Below are positions 9,501 to 17,900 of a stretch of 64,000 bases of DNA, piece by piece. The translations under genes were made by a program, and so were the position numbers. Positions within the stretch are counted from its first letter, which is position 1. Each line of letters begins with the position of its first letter. This DNA is from Stutzerimonas kunmingensis. Lineage in GTDB: Bacteria; Pseudomonadota; Gammaproteobacteria; Pseudomonadales; Pseudomonadaceae. The DNA is taken from the NCBI RefSeq assembly GCF_002929225.1, contig NZ_PISM01000004.1, forward strand, positions 620,001-684,000, read 5' to 3'. The notes below the pieces were generated by a model. That model worked only from the letters and a program-made list of their open reading frames with translations, ran no database searches and was not told where the DNA came from.

Positions 9501-10254
9501 AATTCACAACCTGTCCACCGAGCTGGAGAATAGCCGAGGGCAGCTCAAGGATCTGCACAAAACGATCCTGAAACTAGGCCGAAGGGCTACAGACAAGGCC
9601 AGAGAGACATTAGGTGCTTTCCCGGCGATCAGAAACTTTGAGTTTCATGTGTCATCTCGAATTCATGCGCTGGATTTCTGGGATGAGTTAGAAGCCTATG
9701 TGCGAGAGTTTGCGCGTTGGAAGGCTTTGGGAGCCGATCTCTTGCCATCGGCCTCGTTTATCTCGGCGATGAAGCAGGTAGTGCAGAAGCTTGCGGAAGG
9801 TGCCTTTGGCGCAACACTTTCCAACTGCTTTGACGTGTCGGTTCGAGTGGATGACCAGGGCAGTAATAAGGTCGCAACCACGAACAATCAACTGATTGGG
9901 ATCAGCAGTCAGGGCCTTTCAAGGATCATCGTCTACATGATCTATGTATCGCTTTTTGAGCTGCTGCGGGATACGGCCGATTTTGAGATGTCTATTCCGT
10001 TCGATGAGGCTCTCGAAATCGCGCCAGAAAACGTCATCGCGTTGGTGAGCTACTTCAACAATCGGCATATCAGGATGTTGGCTGGATTCCCAGGCGGCGC
10101 ACCTGAATTACTTCGCCGCTTTCAGCATTGCTACACCCTACGTCGGCAGAGGGAGCGGGTCATCGTCACTCAGTACCTGCCTCCTCGCACGAATCCACTC
10201 CAGGTATTAAATGACGAAATTGGTGAGAGCAAGGAAGCGGGGATATACGCATGA
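6511..10254 (+). CDS. jetC: JetC/MukB-like SMC ATPase (Wadjet-type)
   Basis: This 1247-residue SMC-type ATPase begins with an N-terminal head half carrying Walker A GTNGIGKTS at residues 31-39. About 1000 residues of charged, Glu/Gln/Lys-rich coiled coil follow. The C-terminal head half has a signature-like SSQGLSR near residue 1133 and a Walker B region MSIPFDEAL near 1162. In MukBEF and Wadjet complexes this subunit extrudes DNA loops using ATP, and in Wadjet this leads to cleavage of small circular DNA by JetD. The ATG follows an AAGGAG ribosome site, and the stop overlaps jetB (ATGA). The SMC gene comes first here, unlike the usual jetA-jetB-jetC order. Certain as an SMC protein; the Wadjet assignment rests on the four-gene context. 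Confidence 0.75.
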   Translation: MSRLVRIVLIDSLCRGTKADLCLDGNTAIMGTNGIGKTSFMRLIPIFYGIKPGELISADSNKKSFADWYLPNPTSFIVFEYLNWESHLRCVVMHRSSDTYAYRFVKSGWRSELIYDDIEAGRMVMSSELQRHMSKQGVDCTAQIPPLYYGRTILFNTDSNNLEGIDGIDKRNLVRTMRSAYSLAPRGKHLSGLDRLTVALIESKGTFDSMKSTMASILDQDSANPADMLKTFSVQSFKEILDSRDGYLALEELGKTIVELDATRHEFEACIAEMGKLRGWAALLNEEREADSRLLDDEAKLLTAKESEFNEQASDLRGKAGLKVSEAGVAATTAEQSLKAVEDRQERFQQHGIDELRALHQRFEGMCSSVSEKRQLQEHIEREGADLRRFAEIRIQQIKNDFARGKESLEANYKVAAEDFEHRYVDITTKREQGLDDCQARERVETLALQQKLTGLEVRRGQLQSEHAQLARMKVPPESQVAIDEANATIRRLDAALSETNELIAQCQKDTRKIQEGLDDCARGTQNISNNRNELVRLQEELKRQCEPGRDSFLGFLRYCPEGSPDWVSTISKIVPAEILLRTDLSPRISGKGDSGSSLYGYEIDLDRLDDGLIANLEQMRVQIAELAIQLDDLDQEQLRIQKEADQLTGKLKHQKLVSEQLSRKWSECDANLKTQISAHEALCERAEAEHRESLERLNAELIEMTALAGEAAQALKLLEAAFGRERLAIKNEAKLHVDALDAEKTTYKQSYDSQADGFRREEKQQIEGVNAALEYDLGAKGINNLQRNQLLKEIDDLEQRIKRCNESRSLIESYELFLANDLPRLPELGLELSRKQAALELADRERVRLEQDLDAQRKLHSNARKLLRETWDIVSKDQDRLAKVIARLSSVAANTSESIPTGMSVAQLEYQASQLAVNRKRLADSGRELLRTVHDRFVRSPARSLAHTHQGAKISRIYSQATADADDEYQAWVYAAPPLLDLLNSQPDHKRLLIMQIHNLSTELENSRGQLKDLHKTILKLGRRATDKARETLGAFPAIRNFEFHVSSRIHALDFWDELEAYVREFARWKALGADLLPSASFISAMKQVVQKLAEGAFGATLSNCFDVSVRVDDQGSNKVATTNNQLIGISSQGLSRIIVYMIYVSLFELLRDTADFEMSIPFDEALEIAPENVIALVSYFNNRHIRMLAGFPGGAPELLRRFQHCYTLRRQRERVIVTQYLPPRTNPLQVLNDEIGESKEAGIYA

Positions 10255-10907
10255 GTCGTTTGCGTGAGTGCCTTGAAACACTGCTTCGAGGGGGATTCAT
10301 CTGCCCATTCAGTCAACCGGATCTTCACCAGGCAATGCTTGATCAGGATCTAGCTGTGCGAGTAGAGCAAGGGTTGCTGCCAGTGGGGCGGGTGCTGGCA
10401 TGTATTGGTGATGAAGCTGCACCGGATACGTTTTATGCAGGTTACGCATCGCTCGACTCACCTCAGGATCGCCAGTCTGTGGCCAGTGAGCTGACGTGGC
10501 TTCGTGATCAGATCAAACCTTTACTGGACTTTATTCGTCTGTATAGCCGGGCTGAAGGCAGTGATGTGTACTTGGCACCCGGTGAGGAGGTTTCTTTCTC
10601 TAGGCTGATCGAGGCTATCGAGGCCAATACCACATACGCAGAGATGCTTCGTGACCTTGCGGGACACCAAATCTTTAGGCGTATCAGTTCAGCCCGCGAT
10701 AACAAAGACAGCCTTGGGAGAGCGCTAGAGGCCTTAACAGATGAGGGCTTCCTCGTGCGAGCCAACACGCAAAGCGCAAATTATGTAGTGACCGGAAAAA
10801 TGGGTTATGTCTTCATGGCCTTGGAATGGGTGGCTGCGTATCACGAAATTGCCGAGCCCGAGAATCGTCACGAGCTGGCTGCTGTGCAGGGAGGCTTGGA
10901 GCTTTGA
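10251..10907 (+). CDS. jetB: JetB/MukE-like subunit (Wadjet-type)
   Basis: A 218-residue acidic protein that starts within the stop of jetC (ATGA) and ends in the TTGA overlap with the next gene. Size, position and its likely winged-helix content (LRDLAGHQIFRRI, LEALTDEGFLVRANTQ near the C terminus) fit MukE/JetB, the KITE subunit that binds the kleisin next to the SMC head. No catalytic motif is expected or seen. The MukE-like reading comes mostly from context and should be confirmed by profile or structure comparison. The tight overlaps imply production in fixed ratio with its partners. Confidence 0.6.
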   Translation: MSRLRECLETLLRGGFICPFSQPDLHQAMLDQDLAVRVEQGLLPVGRVLACIGDEAAPDTFYAGYASLDSPQDRQSVASELTWLRDQIKPLLDFIRLYSRAEGSDVYLAPGEEVSFSRLIEAIEANTTYAEMLRDLAGHQIFRRISSARDNKDSLGRALEALTDEGFLVRANTQSANYVVTGKMGYVFMALEWVAAYHEIAEPENRHELAAVQGGLEL

Positions 10908-12184
10908 AGGCTGAAGACTGGAAGCGACTTGGGCAGAGCGTCGCCGCCAACGCGGAGCTGCTTGAGTTGCTGGCAAACTCAGACGAGCTCGGAGTCACTA
11001 CCCAAGAAAAGGGGCAGAAGAAGCTTCTGTCATGGCTAATCGCAAAAAACCTTATTGATGTTGATGATGGGGTCTACAGCCTGTCGTCGTTGATGCTGGA
11101 TCTGGGCGCTCAAATCTCGATGACAGGATTCGAGAGAGCCGCTCTAGATTTGGAAGAAAGCATCATAGCCATTACGAATCTTTGCGAATCCTACGGGAGC
11201 GCACGTGATAGCGGCAGCGTCGACAGAATGGCACGCGTTGAGAAGAAGCTGAGCCTGCGGCTACGCCAGATCATCAAAGCAATTCGCAGCGAGATTGTTT
11301 CGACAAGAATGTTTGTTGAGGCCGGTTTCAATTTTTCTAATAGCCTCTCCGACCAGCTGCGTGAAATTCGCCATGTGGCGGATCGTCTAGTGCATATTCA
11401 TGACCGGCTGAGCTTATTCACGTACGAGAGCCTATCGCCGCTTTGTCATGATGACCGCACCTTACATCGAGTGATTGTGAAGTTTTTTCTCAGCGCACTC
11501 TCCAAGCAACGCGTTCACCTGCACGACCTCATTTCTCGTCTGAACAAGCTCAGTGTCGCTGTTCGTAAGCGCAAGCGGCAACGGCAACTAATCCTTGTTG
11601 TTGATGCCTGGCTTGATAGTGGAAATATTCTGGATTTGCTCCCCATGCAGGACGCGAAGACTTACTCAGGGAGTATTCGTGCCCAGAGTATGAGTCTGTC
11701 TGCGCATGCGGTTGCAGGGCATACAGATGCTGATTACGTCGCTCAGTTGGAGTCGATTATCGCCAGTCTGCCTCCCCCCAAGGAGCGGATTTTACGGGAT
11801 GTTGCTCAAAGGCAAGAAGGTGAGTACCCGTTAGTGCCCGACGTTGAGTTGGAGCAGGAGGAAGAGGTGCCGCCATTTGCTGAGCCTCATCTTATCGCGA
11901 TGCTGGAGGCTTACAAGCAGGCTCAGGCTCCTCAATCGGCTGTGGATTATTGGCTGTTGAATGCCCATCCTGAGGATGACCTCAAGGTCTGGCTATGTGC
12001 TCTGGACAACTATCTGCTTGTGCTTCAGTCAGAAGTCAAAAATACGGGAGGAAAGCTGAATTTCAGCATCGTTCCCGAAGAGCTTCCAATGAGCCGATAT
12101 TCAGCGAATCAGTACATCACGGATATTTGGATTTGCTCAGAGCATGCCCTTGATCAACCTCGCGTCAGAGCCATGCATTGCTGA
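10904..12184 (+). CDS. jetA: JetA/MukF-like kleisin subunit (Wadjet-type)
   Basis: I place the start at the TTG at 10904, overlapping the jetB stop as TTGA, because a GGGAGG ribosome site lies upstream and the sequence from KAEDWKRLGQSV onward looks native. The longer frame from 10826 begins with residues that are only the jetB shadow. The resulting 426-residue protein is mainly helical, with an N-terminal winged-helix-like part (GVTTQEKGQKKLLSWLIAK), a central long-helix region and an acidic linker (VPDVELEQEEEVPPF) before the C-terminal domain. That layout suits a MukF/JetA kleisin bridging the two SMC heads. The family call depends on neighbours. Confidence 0.6.
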   Translation: MKAEDWKRLGQSVAANAELLELLANSDELGVTTQEKGQKKLLSWLIAKNLIDVDDGVYSLSSLMLDLGAQISMTGFERAALDLEESIIAITNLCESYGSARDSGSVDRMARVEKKLSLRLRQIIKAIRSEIVSTRMFVEAGFNFSNSLSDQLREIRHVADRLVHIHDRLSLFTYESLSPLCHDDRTLHRVIVKFFLSALSKQRVHLHDLISRLNKLSVAVRKRKRQRQLILVVDAWLDSGNILDLLPMQDAKTYSGSIRAQSMSLSAHAVAGHTDADYVAQLESIIASLPPPKERILRDVAQRQEGEYPLVPDVELEQEEEVPPFAEPHLIAMLEAYKQAQAPQSAVDYWLLNAHPEDDLKVWLCALDNYLLVLQSEVKNTGGKLNFSIVPEELPMSRYSANQYITDIWICSEHALDQPRVRAMHC

Positions 12185-12203
12185 TGCATGCTGAATACCA
12201 TGT

Positions 12204-13049
12204 GTGCCCCCACCTATGATCCAGCCAGGTGATATCAGAGCTATCGCCGAAACGGTAGCTTTAGCAAAGGATTACGTCACGGCCAACAAATTATGGAAAC
12301 GTATTAATGCACAGTACGGGATAGGCGCTAAGCAAGGGGCACGGTTTAGCCTAACGGCGGCGGATCACAAGTACCTTCGCGATATTGTGAGGAACGAGTA
12401 TGGCTTCGACCCTTTGAAGGAGAGGCCGCTCGACGGTGAGCTCGATCGGATGTCATTGGCGCAAAAGACCCGAAGCGAAAAGCTATCGGGCGAAGGGGTG
12501 GGCAGGGACATTATTTTGGTCAGCTCTGGGAGTGGCGACCTGTTTCTACCTCAGGGGGATTTCACTCTGCCCAAGGGGGCTGTACTTCAGCTTCAGGCAA
12601 GCGCGCTCCATGGAGCAGAAGAGGTCGTTCTGGTCGAAAACCTCAGCCCTATGTATCACCTTCATCGCTACATCTGGCCTGAAGGGATGAGCCAGATACC
12701 AATGATTTTCCGTGGAAGCCCTCAGTATTCGCCCGCAGCTGTAGCTACGGCGTTGGCGGGCGTCAGGAGGGTTATCTGCTTTCCAGATTTCGATCCACAA
12801 GGGCTGCTCAACAGTTTCTGTACCGACAAGGCCGGCGGGTTGATGATACCAACCAGGAGCGCGCGCTCTGAACTGATTCGCAGGGGCTTAGATAAGCCGG
12901 AAGACTACACCAGGCAAGTTGAAGCAAGGGATTGGCTGCGTAAGCAGAAATTGGGGCTTGAGTTCGTGACTGATCTGTTGGTCTCAGAAACAGGATTCAG
13001 CCAAGAATCTATGGTTGGGCTGGACTTACAGGTTGTAGACATTCCGTGA
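12204..13049 (+). CDS. jetD: JetD-like Toprim nuclease subunit (Wadjet-type)
   Basis: A protein of up to 281 residues whose second half carries Toprim-like motifs: EEVVLVENLSPMY (the catalytic-glutamate strand) and VICFPDFDPQG (the D-x-D strand followed by P-x-G). JetD of Wadjet is a topoisomerase VI-related nuclease that cuts the plasmid DNA held by the SMC complex. This copy is shorter than the JetD proteins I know of (usually 350 residues or more). Two starts are possible, GTG 12204 or ATG 12216, and neither has a strong ribosome site. It lies 19 bp after jetA, completing the operon. The Toprim reading is good; the shortened N-terminal region is unusual. Confidence 0.6.
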   Translation: MPPPMIQPGDIRAIAETVALAKDYVTANKLWKRINAQYGIGAKQGARFSLTAADHKYLRDIVRNEYGFDPLKERPLDGELDRMSLAQKTRSEKLSGEGVGRDIILVSSGSGDLFLPQGDFTLPKGAVLQLQASALHGAEEVVLVENLSPMYHLHRYIWPEGMSQIPMIFRGSPQYSPAAVATALAGVRRVICFPDFDPQGLLNSFCTDKAGGLMIPTRSARSELIRRGLDKPEDYTRQVEARDWLRKQKLGLEFVTDLLVSETGFSQESMVGLDLQVVDIP

Positions 13050-13136
13050 GTCACAGTATTCAGCCTCACCCACAAGGCAGTGGCGAGTCGCTGCATTATT
13101 TTTGAGCCAGGGGGCATGCCCTCGTATGCTTGAAAA

Positions 13137-13156
13137 GTTTACCTGTTAATGTAAAC
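13137..13156. promoter_or_regulatory. Second copy of the palindromic operator, before BREX
   Basis: GTTTACCTGTTAATGTAAAC keeps the outer GTTTAC...GTAAAC arms and the TGTT centre of the palindrome at 6328-6347, differing at two inner positions. Similarity continues rightward (ACACTA, then CAGATGTG against TAGGTATG). It lies about 90 bp before the first small ORF leading into the BREX genes. The same TTTACC, 17-bp spacing and weak -10 arrangement can be read. Probably an operator shared by both defence operons; binding is inferred. Confidence 0.55.
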
Positions 13157-13228
13157 ACTACAGATGTGTAAATTTTGATTGCATATATTCCTCCTGAGGG
13201 CAAGGAGCCAGCAGTCAGAGGATTCGAG

Positions 13229-13531
13229 ATGGCGTCATTCACACAGCTTTGGGCAGTCGTAGGTCTGGCCGCAGGATTGGGCTTGCTGCTCGCCTTGGTT
13301 CTCATCTGTCAGCAACTGCGTATAAGCAGCTTGCCCTCGACGCGCCGGGATTTGCTCCAACAGGTTGAAGCTTTGAGCAATGGTAAGCGCGAGCTTCTAG
13401 ACCACCAGTTTGAGCTGCAAGCCGCGCTGCGCGCAGAGCATGCACATGTTGAGCAGTTAAAGCGCAAAGCCCTGCTGCTAGAGACGGCCATGCAGGATGA
13501 ATCCCTACATGCAGCCAGGAGCAAAGCATGA
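13229..13531 (+). CDS. Small membrane-anchored coiled-coil protein
   Basis: From the ATG at 13229, preceded by an AGAGGA ribosome site, this encodes a 100-residue protein. It has one N-terminal membrane helix (LWAVVGLAAGLGLLLALVLI) and a charged helical tail (LLQQVEALSNGKRELLDHQF and onward) likely to form a coiled coil. It lies right after the palindrome at 13137 and before brxA, so it may be the first gene of the BREX transcript. No canonical BREX component matches it. It could be an accessory protein or a remnant. The next ORF overlaps its stop as ATGA. Confidence 0.4.
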   Translation: MASFTQLWAVVGLAAGLGLLLALVLICQQLRISSLPSTRRDLLQQVEALSNGKRELLDHQFELQAALRAEHAHVEQLKRKALLLETAMQDESLHAARSKA

Positions 13532-13758
13532 CCATCACGGGATGGATAGGTGTGTCCTTTGGACAAGTCGATTGCCTTGCCAATCCGAAATGGTCGGTCT
13601 TGTGTGGCTACCGACAGCAGGAACGACACGAGAGCAAGAACTCTTCATGCGCGTTGTATCGAGTGTGTTCTCGATTTGCCCATCACCTTGCACTCTTGAA
13701 TGTGGTCGGCGCTAGGGCGTTTGTCGCTGGCGCTCAGTCCGGCCGGCACTCAAAATAG
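13528..13758 (+). CDS. Doubtful 76-residue ORF before brxA
   Basis: The ATG overlaps the preceding stop (ATGA), the main argument for it. The product is Cys- and Arg-rich without recognisable motifs (GYRQQERHESKNSSCALYR), and another ORF overlaps it in a different frame. It may be a real coupled gene, a decayed gene, or simply leader sequence of brxA. Confidence 0.25.
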   Translation: MTITGWIGVSFGQVDCLANPKWSVLCGYRQQERHESKNSSCALYRVCSRFAHHLALLNVVGARAFVAGAQSGRHSK

Positions 13759-13792
13759 GCGCTCTGATGTCGTTGATGAGTTCGAAGCCCTT

Positions 13793-14389
13793 ATGAGCAC
13801 TCTTTATCTGGCCAATTTCACCAAATGCTCATTAATTGTGCCCGAGACCCGCATCGTTGCTGGTCTGCTGTTGCAGGGAGTGGAAGCTCAAGAATGGGAA
13901 AAGCAAGTACATGAGCTGAATGTACTGCAAAAACGCACGGCCAAGACGGCAGCGAGCTATGCCGATTTGGCGCGTGCCCGGTTGCAAACGATGGATGCAG
14001 ATCTCTGGCAATTGGTGCGTGACGGCAGCATGCCTGTTGCGACCCATGCCGTCCTGGCTGCTACCGTGAAATTCTCGCCCTTGTTTGGCGACTTCCTGCG
14101 TACGGTCGTGCGGGATCAGTTTCGTCGTTTTGCAACGCGCCTGGAGGTTCGTCACTGGGACGCCTATATCGAAGACAGCCTACGCTCGCAGCCGAACATG
14201 CCTACTCTCAGCGACTCCACACGCGTTAAGTTAAGGCAAAATGCCATGCGTATGCTGGCGGAGGCTGGTTTCATCGAGGCCACCCGTAGCTTGCGCCTAC
14301 GCAGTCAGCAGATTGAGCCAGCGGTTCTTCACTATTTACGTCAACACAACGAGCAGTACGTGCTCGATTGCCTTCAGGTATGCCCGTGA
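13793..14389 (+). CDS. brxA: BREX protein BrxA
   Basis: From the ATG at 13793 this gives a 198-residue protein, the usual BrxA size. It has a helical N-terminal region (LIVPETRIVAGLLLQGV) and the family-typical C-terminal segment (LRSQQIEPAVLHYLRQHN). BrxA is a DUF1819-family small DNA-binding protein of type I BREX. A longer frame from 13700 exists, but its extra 31 residues look unlike the family. It is followed by brxB, which begins 10 bp inside it, so the two are translationally coupled. It heads the canonical brxA-brxB-brxC order. Confidence 0.8.
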   Translation: MSTLYLANFTKCSLIVPETRIVAGLLLQGVEAQEWEKQVHELNVLQKRTAKTAASYADLARARLQTMDADLWQLVRDGSMPVATHAVLAATVKFSPLFGDFLRTVVRDQFRRFATRLEVRHWDAYIEDSLRSQPNMPTLSDSTRVKLRQNAMRMLAEAGFIEATRSLRLRSQQIEPAVLHYLRQHNEQYVLDCLQVCP

Positions 14390-14958
14390 ACGACCTCGAC
14401 GAACGTCTCAATAAAATCCTGGAAAAAGTCACCTCCGATGACTTTCTCGGCGGTCAAGGGCTGGGCAACGAGGTGCCGTTTTATGCCTTTGACTATCCGC
14501 CGCAGGATGAAGTGAAGGTACGTGAGCATGTCCGGTTTCTTGAAGGTGCTATCAGCAAACGCCGTCCTGAGCTGAAGGTTGCGTTTATCAACCTGTTTGA
14601 ACTGCTTCTGGACATGCTCAACAAACGCAAGCTGCTAGACAAGTCCATCGGCCTGCAAGCGCAGAAGGGCGACGAGGCTATGCAAAAAGCCCTCAAGGCG
14701 CCACTGGATGCAGGCAAGGTCGCCAAAGAGCTGGTTGATCGCTATCCGCCCAGTGAGTACGGCTTGCTGGTCATCAATGGTGTCGGCAGTGCCTATCCAC
14801 TGATCCGCACCCACAACCTCCTGAACAACCTCCAGCCTTTCATGGGGCAGACCCCGCTGGTGGTGTTTTATCCAGGCCTCTATGACGGCCAATCGTTGAA
14901 GCTGTTCGGTCAGCTGGGCGAGAAACCTTATTACCGCGCTTTCCGTTTGGTGAGCTGA
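14380..14958 (+). CDS. brxB: BREX protein BrxB (DUF1788)
   Basis: A 192-residue DUF1788-type protein. Recognisable stretches are VPFYAFDYPPQDE near residue 35 and VINGVGSAYPLIRTHNLLNN near 130, followed by PLVVFYPGLYDGQSL. The ATG at 14380 overlaps the end of brxA; a TTG at 14368 is less likely. BrxB is essential in characterised type I BREX systems, but its biochemical role is unclear. It sits 5 bp before brxC, consistent with one transcript. Confidence 0.85.
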   Translation: MPVNDLDERLNKILEKVTSDDFLGGQGLGNEVPFYAFDYPPQDEVKVREHVRFLEGAISKRRPELKVAFINLFELLLDMLNKRKLLDKSIGLQAQKGDEAMQKALKAPLDAGKVAKELVDRYPPSEYGLLVINGVGSAYPLIRTHNLLNNLQPFMGQTPLVVFYPGLYDGQSLKLFGQLGEKPYYRAFRLVS

Positions 14959-14963
14959 AAAGG

Positions 14964-17900
14964 ATGTCCACCGTGCAAATCAAGAGTCTGTTTACCCGCT
15001 CCATTCACCGCTCGATCAATGGCGTTATCAAAGCTGACCAGGATGACGCTGAGTCGGTCTGGCAGGAGCTGGATGAGTACGTCATCACTCGCGAGTTGGA
15101 TCAACACCTGCGTAGTTTTTTTGAAAGCTATCTGGCGGCCCTAGACAATCCCCAGGATGCATCCGGACGAGTAGGGGTGTGGATCTCTGGTTTCTTCGGC
15201 TCGGGTAAATCGCACTTCCTGAAAATTCTCTCTTATCTGCTGGAGAACAAGAAGGTCAGCAAGGACGGCGAAACGCGCCAGGCCATCGATTTCTTCGAGC
15301 GCAAAATTGCCGACCCGATGCTCGCTGCCGACATCAAGCGTGCCATCGCTGCTGAGACCGATGTGCTGCTGTTCAACATCGACAGCAAGGCCGATAGCGG
15401 TGATGGGCGTGATGCCATCCTTCGCGTCTTCCTGAAGATCTTCAACGAGCGCCTGGGCTTCTGTGGGGATCATCCGCACATCGCCCACATGGAGCGTCAC
15501 CTGGACGACCAGGGCAAGTTTGCTGCGTTCAAGCAGGCGTTTGCCGATGCATCAGATTCCACTTGGGAAGATGAGCGCGACGCCTACCACTTCCAGGTTG
15601 ATGCACTGGCTACTGCTCTTTCCCAAACCCTGGGGCAGGAAATCAAAGATGCCGACGCTTGGGTGGAGCGCTTCGAAAACGACTTCAGCCTCAATGTCGA
15701 AAGCTTCGCCAAGTGGGTGAAGGAATACCTGGATAAACGCGGCAAGGATCAGCGCATCGTGTTCCTGGTGGACGAAGTCGGCCAGTTCATTGGCCAGGAC
15801 ACCCACCTGATGCTCAGCCTGCAAACCATCACCGAAAACCTCGGCACGATCTGCGGTGGCCGCGCTTGGGTTCTAGTCACCTCGCAGGAAGATATCGATG
15901 CTGTCTTGGGCGAAGTCCGCGCCTCCAAGGCCAATGACTTCTCCAAGATTCAGGGGCGTTTCAAAACCCGCTTGTCGCTGTCCAGCGGTAACGTTGATGA
16001 GGTCATCCAGCGTCGCCTGCTCGACAAAGAACCTGAGCCCAAAGATGCCCTGCGCAAGATCTACCGCGAAAAGGCCGACATCCTGCGCAACCAGCTCAGC
16101 TTCACCAACACCGGGCGCACGTACAAAGCGTTCACCGACGAAGATAACTTCGCCGCCGTTTACCCCTTTGTGCCGTACCAGTTCCAGCTTGTGCAGCGCA
16201 TTTTCGAAAGCATTCGCAAGGCCGGTGCCACGGGTACTCACCTGGCCCGGGGGGAGCGCTCACTGCTGGATGCCTTCCAGTCAGCCGCCAAGGCCGTCAG
16301 TGAAAACAACGTCGGCGTCTTGGTACCGCTGTACCGCTTCTATCCGTCCATCGAAGGCTTCCTTGAGGGAGTGGTCAAATCGACCATCGATAACGCCGCC
16401 AGCAACCCAAGCCTGCAAGAGTTCGACCCCTTGGTGCTGAAGACCCTGTTCCTCATCCGCTACGTTGATGAGATCAAGGGTAACGTCGATAACCTCATCA
16501 CCCTGTTTATCGATGAGATCGACGCTGATCGCCAAGGCCTGCGCAAGCAGATCGAAGACAGCCTCCAGCGCCTGGAGAAGGAAACCCTGGTCAGCCGGAA
16601 TGGCGATGACTTCTTCTTCCTGACCAACGAAGAGCGCGACATCAGCCGTGAGATCAAGGATATGGATCTCACTAGTGCCGATGAGGCCCGCGAGCTGGGG
16701 CAGCTGCTGTTTGATGAAGCACTACGCGGTCAGCGCAAGTTCCGCTTCCCCGACAATGGCAAAGACTTTGGCCTCAACCGCCAGTGTGATCTTCATCCCC
16801 TGGGCAACCGCGTAGATGGTGACCTGTTGATCTCAGTTATTAGCCCCTTGGTGGATGACCGAGACACCTGGAGCGAGCAACGTTGCATTCTTGAGTCCAG
16901 CCAGGGGGAGGGCAGTGTGCTCTTGCGCCTTGAGGACGAACGCGACCTGGCCCGTGAGCTGCGTCTGTACCTGCAAACCGACAAATACATCACGCGCAAA
17001 AACGACGGCACGCTGCCGCACAACACCAAGCGCATCCTTCAGGATCGTGCCGAGGAAAACCGCCAGCGCCGTCAGCGCCTGAGTACCACTGTGGATCGTC
17101 TGCTGCGTGAGGCTGAGGTCTATGTGGCCGGCAACAAACTGGAGACCAAGGCTTCCAGCGCGCCGATGTTGGCCGAAGAAGCACTCGACTACCTGGTGCG
17201 TAATACCTTCAGCAAACTGGGTTACATCCAGCATCTGAGCAGCGACCCGCAAAAAGAAATCCAGGCCATGCTGGCCACACAGCAAACACCAGGCCTGGGT
17301 CTTGAGAGCACCGGCGAAGCTAATCCACGCGCACTGAAAGAGGTGAGTCAGCACATTGAATTGCTGGCGGGGCAATCACGTCGCATCGTCCTGCATGACC
17401 TCGCGGAAACCCACTACGGTCGTCGCCCTTATGGTTGGCCAGAATGGGAAACCGTATTGCTGATTGTGCGGCTAATGCTCAAGGGCGAAGTCAGCCTGAT
17501 CGGCAATGGTGGCCCGCTGGCTCCGCAGCAAATCTGGGCTGAAATCTCCACCCCGGCTCGCTGGCGCACCACTGAAATTCAGAAGCGCCAACAGGTCGGC
17601 TCAGGCGAGCTGCAAAAAGCCCGTCAGCAATTCAAAGAGGTGTTTCAGAAGATCGCCCCGGATGGCGAGGACAGCCTCTATACCCTCCTGCAAAGCAGCC
17701 TGGCCAGCTGGGAGAGTGAGTTCAAACAGTGGCGAGCACTGGCGCAGACCGGCCAGTACCCAGGGTTGGACGACATCGACCAGGGCATCAAGCTGATTGG
17801 CAAACTCAAGGCTGCGCCGGATAGCTTCGATGCTATCCAACTATTCCTCAAGGAGCGCAGCGCGCTGCTCGACCTCTCTGACAGCTACGGTGACCTGGAT

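Noticed and set aside
10826-10903. Extended N terminus of the JetA-like protein
   Set aside because: These codons are the other frame of jetB, while a ribosome site and the TTGA overlap support the TTG at 10904.
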